From: Oscheius tipulae
Lineage: Eukaryota; Nematoda; Chromadorea; Rhabditida; Rhabditidae
Length of the DNA stretch: 64,000 nt
Assembly: GCA_037178975.1 (NCBI GenBank)
Contig: JASJZH010000004.1
Span: forward strand, 4,464,001 to 4,528,000
Direction: 5' to 3'
Each line of letters opens with the position of its first letter. Positions within the stretch are counted from its first letter, which is position 1. The translations under genes were made by a program, and so were the position numbers. Below the pieces are notes generated by a model, which was given only the letters and a program-made list of their open reading frames with translations, searched no databases and was not told the origin of the DNA. Positions 57,051 to 64,000 of the stretch are shown here, piece by piece.

Positions 57051-60018
57051 TCATTGATCGAGGACGGTGAGAGCAGCCAGACGACCTGAAAGATACTGAA
57101 CAGAAGGGGTATCTCTTACCGGGACTACCAGTTACACCCCCTCCTGGGTGAATTCCTGAGCCACACGACAGAAGATTCTTGATAGGAGTCTTCGGTCCAA
57201 CGAAGGAGGCCGTCGGACGAGCGAAATAGAGTTGATCCAGAGAGATGGAGCCGTGGAATATATTCTGAAAAAAATGAAATTATTATTGTTTTGTCTTTTC
57301 AAGATACCCCTCCAGTCAGTCCGAACTCCGACTCCAAGATAGGTGGTGGCAGTACTTCGTATCCGATGATACTCTTCGAGAAGTTAGGAGCGTAAGCGTC
57401 AATTTCGGAGAAAACTGGAGCGAGATTTTTGATTGAAACAATGTAATCTACCGTGTTTAGCATACTTCTCCTTGGTTTCTTGGTTCCAGTTCAAATTGTA
57501 GGGTGTGTACTGAGTGAACAAGAGCACAACATGAGCATTTGGATCGTTCGGAACAATAGTTCGGTCCACGGATGATGGAATTGTCATTTCGATTAGGGGT
57601 TTTCTACTCCATTCACCTAGTAACTGTGTTTTAAACAAAAAGATAGCGAAACCTCTGCGATAGTCGAGTACTCCCTCGTTGACAAGCTCCATGGATTCAC
57701 TATTCATGTGAATAGTTGTCTGGTGTAATGGCGCCAACCCAGTAGACGGTCTATTGCTGAACTGGGGCAATTCTTTCACAGCAACTGAGCAAAATTAGTT
57801 CCAAAAGAAACCTGACGAAATACCATTGATCTTGGTGACGGGAGAAGTGTAGTCTATATGCTTGACTTCGTTCAGAAATGTACCAGGTAGATGAGACTGA
57901 AACGAATGTTGAGAACGGAATCTCATACTTCGTCAAGCAATTCTCTGAAGGTGACATGCGGGGTCGCATTTGAAAGGACCGTCTCAGCGTGAATCTCCGA
58001 TCCATCTTCCAACAGTACACCTTTGGCAGTCCCGTTTTCCACGAGAATCCTCTTTACCGGACTCTCAACTCGAATGTCGACTCCGTGACTCCTTGCAGAC
58101 TTTGCAATGGCTTCCGACACCTAGGTTTTGTATTTTGCCATAAAATAAGATGACGCACCGCTCCCATACCGCCGTAGACGTATCCCCAACTTCCAGATTT
58201 GCCATCCAGCCCTCCCATCACGTGATGCAAGAGAACATAGCTGGATTTATGTTTTGGGCTAAACTCCAAAGTACCTACCCAGCTCCAGCATCAAATGGAC
58301 CCATGGCACTACCAATTACAGCGTCTGTCCCAAGGGTTGCCTTCTAAAAAAAATGCTGTTCGATGAGAATATAAACTAACCAGAACGTCGCTCTCGAACC
58401 ATTTGTTCATCACCTAAAACAGTTGGTTCTGGGAGAAATATGCATACACGCTCTCATATCTCGCGACAAGGGAATCCTGGATTGAACCGCGCAGAGTAGC
58501 TCGCGTTCTACTAAATTTTCTGGGAAGCATCTTCCTAGTCGAAGAGACGTGTAGAAACAGAAGAACAGTAATTACCGCTTTCGACCCTGTCTTGTCGAAA
58601 AACTTGTCGAAATTGACAATCAATTAGGGTTCACTTGGTCGTCAGTGCTCCGCCAGGGATATCTTCTTCTTCAACGATTTGGAGGAGAGGTGTCGCAGTG
58701 TCGGAATGGTGTCACAGGTGTCACAGTGCACTATTGCGTTGAACGAATGTCCGTCAAAGAATGAAAACAGACGAACACGCTGCCGAGATTTTGAAGACCG
58801 GCCATATTCGATTTTTGCGCAGAAGAAGGGGGGCCTTGCCCAATTTTAGAGCGGCCCTCAGACTAAATCCTCAGAGCCTTGAGATCTGGATTACTCGGTA
58901 CTACTCAAGTTGAGAGAGAAAGGTAACTGGGAGTTAGAGCAAAATAGCTGCAAACGTTTGATGAGAAAGTGCAAACACGTAACCTTGTAAATGAGAAGAC
59001 AACTGCAAAAGTAGGACAAATTGTTGAAGAAAGTGGAAATACCTGACCTGAGTTGGAAGAAGAAGATACCCCTGGCGGAGCACTGGCGACCAAGCGAACT
59101 CTAATGACTGTCAATTTCGACAAGTTTTGACAAGACAGGGTCGAAAGCGGTAATTACTGTTCTTCTGTTTCTACAAGTCTTTTCGACCAGAAAGATGCTT
59201 CCCAGAAAATTTAATAGAACGCGAGCCACTCTGCGCGGTTCAATCCAGGATTCCCTTGCCGCGAGATATGAAAGCAGAAAACTGATCAAACTTTGGCTAT
59301 AGGCGCAGTCATTAATTCGTAGAAATCCATCGAGTTTTTCAGGCCGATTGGTTTCACTGAAAAGATTTTTCTGAAATATTGAGCGGTCTCACATGTTCGG
59401 TACAGGAGGGCCAATTGCTTGATTAGCTTCCATTTGCTATCTGAATTGATGTCAATCGCGTGTTGGTCCATCAGATTTTGCAGCGATTTAGACAAGTGTT
59501 CCATTGAATTCTCATAGATAGGGAAGTTCTGAAAGACACTGATTAAAGAAACGAATTGCAGTTTACCTCAGCATCCTTTTTGGAAAACTTGGCAATTTCC
59601 TTCTGATTCTCCCTGAGGTCAGTTCCCAGAAGAAGACCTTTTGTTGTATTGCGTATCGGCGTGTACGAGTAGGGGTTTCGAATGTGGTATTTGAGACCGA
59701 ACTCCTGCAAAGAACTGTGGAGGAGCTAGAGTCTAACCTTTAGTTTTAAGTCTTCGATGACCACCGGGCGAATAAGACTCAAGAGATATGATGCACGAGA
59801 GAACTTGAAACCGGGGATAATTTCCTCGGTTACGGCAGCTCCTCCTATGACATGTCTCTTTTCGAGAACCAATACCTTCTTTCCGGCTTTTCCCAGATAT
59901 GCGGCCTGTAAACACTATTCGGGGAGAGTAGACGACAAACCGCAGTGAGGCCGTTATGACCAGCTCCGACAATAACCACGTCGAACTTTTTGCCAAGTAG
60001 TTGCAGGGAGCCACGCAT
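57051..60018 (-). CDS. PYROXD2: PYROXD2 / phytoene-desaturase-like mitochondrial FAD oxidoreductase
   Basis: PYROXD2 proteins are FAD-dependent oxidoreductases of the phytoene-desaturase fold, associated with mitochondria in animals; the substrate is unknown. The ATG at 60018 is followed by the Rossmann motif [15 protein letters not shown], then [20 protein letters not shown] and [15 protein letters not shown]. Mid-protein pieces are [15 protein letters not shown] joined to [20 protein letters not shown], then [20 protein letters not shown] with YVYGGMGAV. Near the C-terminus are [20 protein letters not shown] and [12 protein letters not shown], then the FAD-binding end [31 protein letters not shown] and [11 protein letters not shown]. 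The intron 58415-59286 is about 870 nt and is nearly filled by an inverted repeat; others are short. The length of about 560 residues is normal. Confidence 0.9.
58453..58674 (+). repeat. Left arm of an inverted repeat in the PYROXD2 intron
   Basis: About 222 bp beginning CTCATATCTCGCG and ending near GGGATATCTTCTTCTTC. It pairs with the right arm at 59052-59272 in opposite orientation at roughly 90 percent identity by eye. The arms are separated by about 377 bp of unrelated sequence. Confidence 0.85.
59052..59272 (-). repeat. Right arm of the inverted repeat in the PYROXD2 intron
   Basis: The reverse complement of the left arm. It includes matched words such as GGAATCCTGGATTGAACCGC and GACCCTGTCTTGTC, with small differences (for example a shorter run after CTTGTCGAAA). 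The outer end lies about 14 bp from the exon boundary at 59287. Confidence 0.85.
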
Positions 60019-60476
60019 GACTATATGTTATCAGACAGAATTATTGCAGCTGATAAGATTTGGCCTTTAAAGACAAAAAACAAAGAACAGTCTGCGACAA
60101 GAGAGGGGATTCCTAGATGGAGAGTCGGAAAGATGCTGAAGTACCGGTCAGAGAGTGTAACCGTGTCGAAAAAGTAGTGTTCCCTATCTTGATCGTTTTT
60201 TGGAATTGAACAGTATCGACTCCATCAATTCTGCTGAAAATAACCTTTCTTTTTTCTAAACTGGCTTCCCAGGTTCTTTGCCTACTCTTTGTTCAAATCA
60301 ATGTACTTTCTGCGAAGAATAGGAATTCTGCAAGGACCATTTGAATCTGGCCCGCGGTCCTGTCTCCAAAAAGGTGACAGTCCTTTCCTCCCTCTCCCGC
60401 GTTCGCAATCTCTCGCCAACCCGCCCATTTCGCTCGCTCGTATTTCCATTCTACCACTCCCATTCGACTGTCCGCC
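60019..60476. other. Divergent promoter region of PYROXD2 and cytidine deaminase
   Basis: 458 bp between start codons facing outward. The half nearest CDA is pyrimidine-rich (TCCTTTCCTCCCTCTCCC). No TATA box is seen. Confidence 0.45.
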
Positions 60477-61209
60477 ATGCCGATCGACGAACAGCTCATT
60501 CAAAAGGCAAAAGATGTAATGGCTCATGCTTATTGGTCAGTCCTCTCGAAACCCTTTTCAAGTTTAGAAGTGAGTTTAGTCCACGAAAGGCTTTTCCCAA
60601 ACTGATCTTTTGATAGCTTTTGATTTGAAATGTGTAATCCACGTGGTGTCACTGTCTGTATAATGGAAGTCGATTCGAACACGAATGATAGGCAGTTTCC
60701 CATTGATTGGAAACACACATCGGAAATGTTTCAGTCCGTATTCAAAGTTTCCCGTTGGAGTAGCTCTTCTTTCGTCCACGGGAGCTGTTTTTGTCGGAGC
60801 CAACAATGAGAATGCCTCATACGGAGGTACAATTTGTGCCGAGAGGTTAGTATTCCTATGTGGAATCTATAAACAATACTTAAGAACAGCTATGTGTACT
60901 GCCCTGTCAGCAGGAGAGCGTGATTTCGAAGCAATCGCTGTAGGTCGGTTCCTGTTTACTTTAATAATTGATCAAAAAAATTTTATAGTAACTCAATTGG
61001 CCGAGCCAGCTGCTTGTTGCGGTCTCTGTCGCCAATTTTTGGTGGAGCACGGCGATATGCGAGTTATTTTAGCATCTACGACTTCGGACAAAGTTGTGAA
61101 AACGACTCTATTCGAACTTCTGCCTGGAGCATTCACCCCAAAGAGTCTCAAGACACATGCCAGTGAACAGCTTCAGGCACATGATGCTTTCCACGGTGCC
61201 AGTCAATAA
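60477..61209 (+). CDS. cdd: Cytidine deaminase
   Basis: A zinc enzyme that converts cytidine and deoxycytidine to uridine forms in pyrimidine salvage. Four exons join into about 160 residues from the ATG at 60477 (MPIDEQLIQKAKDVMAHAY). Substrate-binding segments are PYSKFPVGVAL and NENASYGGTICAER, where Cys and Glu of the CAE motif act as zinc ligand and proton shuttle. The second zinc site is ACCGLCRQFL, in place of the usual PCGxCRQ. Both zinc cysteines are present; the preceding proline is cysteine. The exon junction after GCCGAGAG joins to AACAGCTATG to restore ERTAMC. AATAAA overlaps the stop codon (61205-61210), so the 3' UTR is very short. It is convergent with the mannosidase. Confidence 0.92.
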
Positions 61210-61210
61210 A
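61205..61210 (+). terminator. Poly(A) signal overlapping the cytidine deaminase stop
   Basis: CAATAAAG contains both the TAA stop and an AATAAA hexamer. A second AATAAA lies at about 61212-61217. Confidence 0.6.
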
Positions 61211-61254
61211 GAATAAAGATTTAAAACTGTTCATTAGAAAATCGATGACCACGG

Positions 61255-64000
61255 CTAGGAATGAAGACGGAAGGCAGCTATTGAGAACGGGGCAGATAGG
61301 GCCGTTTTGAAAGTGTCAAGAGTGACTTTCTCTCCGTCTGTTGTGACCGACAACTTCGAATGAACAAACGACTTGTATCTCTCGGAGAAGTAGTCAAACA
61401 GTGTATTCTGTTGTTTTGAGTCAATGTATTGAACTTTGTATGTCTTACTAGGGTGTTTTCTTTACAGTCCTCCTCTTCGGCAGAGACATCCACGTTGTAT
61501 TTTCTAAGAATCACGGCCGAAACATTCTCGGTGAGAGGTCTCCAAGAGACGAGCTGTATACCACAGGGCCAGTTTTCTGGCCCCTTCGTCAGCTTATTAG
61601 CTAGTGACTCGTCGGACACGATGGCAATTGGAGGGTACAACATTTGGTTGACAGTTTGTTCTGCTTTGAGAGTCAAAAATGAGTGTTTTGAACTAGATTC
61701 GACTCGTTTCTCCAAGATCAGGCGATATCGTGTGCTGGAGGATCTTGTCTGAAGACAAAGCTAACCAGTTAACTATGTTGTTTACATCGAGTGCTTCATT
61801 GTAGCCCAACCCTTTGCCGTCGTCCGCTGCTACTTGTCGATCTACAAGAATGTGAAGAAGACCCTTTCTGAAACGAATTCTTCTACAACCATAGAGAATC
61901 AAACCTTTGCGAAGTGGCACCAGTTGGTTGCCCTGTCACGACGGTCAATCGGTACTTTTTGTCTTGAACAAAGATCGAGGTGGCGGCAGGGAAAATGTTC
62001 GCCTCAATGGGAATGTCCTTGTTTTTTAACTTTCTGTAATATAATGTTTTCTCAAGAAAGAAGAAGCCCCCACTGTACATATTTTCTCTCCAATGGATAG
62101 AGTCCATTAATGTCTGTGAAGAAAGATTCGTGTTCTATTGCCGAGTGAATCACCAATGAAAGCGTTGTATCCATCTTCTGTCCAGTAGTCATTTCTAACA
62201 GCATATCTCCTTTTTCCAGACAAGTCAATTTCTAAAGTACTATTAGGTTACGATGCACTATTTAATCATTACCATGGTTAGGTTTTTAGATGGATACCCA
62301 GACAGCTCGAGGCTTTGAAAGGCTTCAGTGGTGTTCTTGCTGACCGAGGGAGACACCTTCATCGACTGACCATTGCCTTGGAAAACATACGCTCCTCCGC
62401 TATCCATCATTTCTACCAGAGACAGGTTGAACGGAATGTTTTGATCTTCCAGTATGAAACTCTGCACAAATTGAGAGCATTTTCTCTAATCTCTTACCTC
62501 AATCTGACCCGTTCTGGCATTCGATTTCCAGCATTTGACAGGCTCGTTCGAGGTTTTGGCTTTTTGTACTGCTTGAAGAGTGAAAAGAGTAGTTGTCAAT
62601 GGGGCGACAGATACTAAGAATTGAACCTGAAGCCGGTATTGCCAGAAACACTATTTTAAACTGGCTTCGAATTGGTTGTCGCCTAAAGACTTCGTCTCAA
62701 TCCTCACTTCCTTTCCATTAGAATCCGTTACATTCACTTCTCGGTCAGTTTTTATCCGAATAAGTTCATCGTGAGAGAAGGTTTGTGAGGAGAAAATAGT
62801 CAAATACTTTCTGGAATAGTAACTGTTCATGTTCAAAGCCTAAAATAGTCTAACTTGTTTTTTTCTGGAATTCGTTGAAGAGGAAAAATGTTGGCAGCAG
62901 CATTGTAGACCAACTGTCCCTTTCCGTCACTCAATAACTTTAGAAATTGTTTGGAAAATATTCCGAAGGCTCTTTGCATCCTACAAACCTTATTACTCTT
63001 AAGATTAACGAATACCTTTGTTCGTAGTCGAACATCACTTTAATCTTGGAAGTGCCAGTAATTCCGTCGTGGTGCTGGAACAGTGCGAGCTGTCGTTTGG
63101 CATCTGTGATCTCAGCGAGATTGTCAACTTCGGTTAACATAGTCACTACGTCCAGAGATCGCAGTTGGTTTTGAAGTCTCCGCTCCATTGTTTTCGTGTA
63201 AGGACGATGTACAAAATAGCCCGACCACCACGGTTGAGGGTTGTTCATGTTTGAGGTGTATGGGAAGAAGTCTCCTGAAAACTCCTCGTCTCTTTCGCAA
63301 TTAAATGGTTTCTACCTCGCAAAGTGCTCAGTTTTTCATCTTTGATAGCGTTGAAAAAGTCGGAGACTGTCGAGAAACGCATCTAGAGAAGAATACAAGA
63401 ATGAACAGTGAACCTGACCTCGGCATTGAGCTCCGGATGCTTCTTCAGCCAAGTTATCATGCCCGAGTAGCCTTTGTACATCTCACTCCAGTCTTTAATG
63501 TTACCAAAGTAAAAGTCATCTCCAATTGGAACTAAGAGGTCCGTCTCTCCGTATAACTTCTGCGATTTTCGCAATTCCTGTATCAATCGTTTGGTTCTGA
63601 ATTAGTCAAATAAATGATCTTTTATGGATGCTTACATAAATTCGGTGTTGTTCTCGTTGATGTTTGAAAGAAGAGTCGACTGATCGCGACAGCGACTCTG
63701 GTAGAGAGCAGACGGTCCGACATGATAACACATACAGACCTGATTCGGAAAAACTGTTCAAGTGGATCGTATAACATACGTCATGATCCTGACAAGCATC
63801 TTCCGTAGTGTAGACAAACTGTGGAAGGGAGTTGACTCTCGGGCCATCGAGAATTTCAGAAAACGGCGAAACCCATTGCCATCTCATGGTTGTCATTTCA
63901 CGTAAACGCTCTTTTAGGTGCTCGTGAAAGCGCCCTATGACCATGTATATGACCCCTGCTCTGTGTAACAGCTCTGGCATCATCGCCTGAATCAATCATA
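61255..64000 (-). CDS. MAN2A: Class II alpha-mannosidase, GH38, Golgi type (5' end outside window)
   Basis: Golgi mannosidase II trims GlcNAcMan5GlcNAc2 during N-glycan maturation. The visible part is the C-terminal two thirds of the protein. It includes the end of the catalytic barrel (MPELLHRAGVIYMVIGRFHE at about 63950; LLVPIGDDFYFGNIKDW at about 63500), WWSGYFVHRPYTKTMERRL (about 63200) and the middle-domain signature LALFQHHDGITGTSK (about 63060-63100). The beta-rich C-terminal domain follows (IPIEANIFPAATSIFVQDKK, RLTVVTGQPTGATS, FRKGLLHILVDRQVAADDGK, GIQLVSWRPL) and ends SIAAFRLHS at the TAG at 61255. The HHD and DDF residues are intact. The upstream exons with the membrane anchor and nucleophile lie beyond the right edge. 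Stops of this gene and CDA are 45 bp apart, so their 3' UTRs must overlap. Confidence 0.92.

Noticed and set aside
58414-58623. A 69-codon minus-strand frame in the PYROXD2 intron and a similar one at 59101-59289
   Set aside because: Both derive from the inverted-repeat arms. PYROXD2 reads correctly only when this region is removed as an intron.

Overview
The window comes from a compact animal genome. Protein-coding genes lie on both strands, are split by very short introns (mostly 32-45 nt, a few possibly 23-25 nt), and are often separated by only 50-500 bp. Several observations point to a nematode or another ecdysozoan with a similar genome style: a clarinet (CLA-1)-like active-zone gene with a giant repetitive exon, a nuclear receptor with the ESCKA P-box of the HR96/DAF-12 group, an expanded-family-type rhodopsin-like GPCR, and splice-acceptor-like sequences directly in front of several start codons, as expected for spliced-leader trans-splicing. 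The species cannot be named from the sequence alone, and a tardigrade is not excluded.

Layout. Positions 1 to about 24.7 kb (minus strand) hold one very large gene resembling CLA-1/Piccolo. Short N-terminal exons lead into a single 10.6 kb exon made of about 29 tandem 112-codon repeats. A 2.35 kb exon with degenerate copies of the same helix motif follows, then many small exons, a 2.1 kb exon, and a Piccolo/RIM-type PDZ domain; the gene runs off the left edge. From 26.4 to 31.4 kb (minus) lies an FRMD4-type FERM plus CUPID scaffold gene. From 32.7 to 41.6 kb there is a small type II membrane protein (FkbM-like, tentative), a GPCR, a small Gly/Tyr-rich secreted protein and a two-MAM-domain extracellular protein. 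From 41.7 to 53.4 kb lie the ER P5A-ATPase (ATP13A1), MBF1/EDF1, a SLC35B4-type nucleotide-sugar transporter, RAD54B and ARF6. ARF6, RAD54B and SLC35B4 are co-oriented and could form an operon. From 53.9 to 64 kb lie mitochondrial ribosomal protein S24, the NR1J nuclear receptor, PYROXD2 (with an inverted-repeat element filling one intron), cytidine deaminase and a Golgi-type class II alpha-mannosidase that runs off the right edge.

The genes do not form one pathway. The first two large genes are both cytoplasmic scaffolds (synaptic active zone; cell-junction/polarity). The rest is mostly conserved housekeeping: ER and Golgi membrane and glycan functions (P5A-ATPase, nucleotide-sugar transporter, mannosidase II, ARF6), DNA repair (RAD54B), transcription (MBF1, nuclear receptor), mitochondrial functions (mS24, PYROXD2) and pyrimidine salvage (CDA). 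The most unusual item is the higher-order, recently duplicated repeat array inside the clarinet-like gene.
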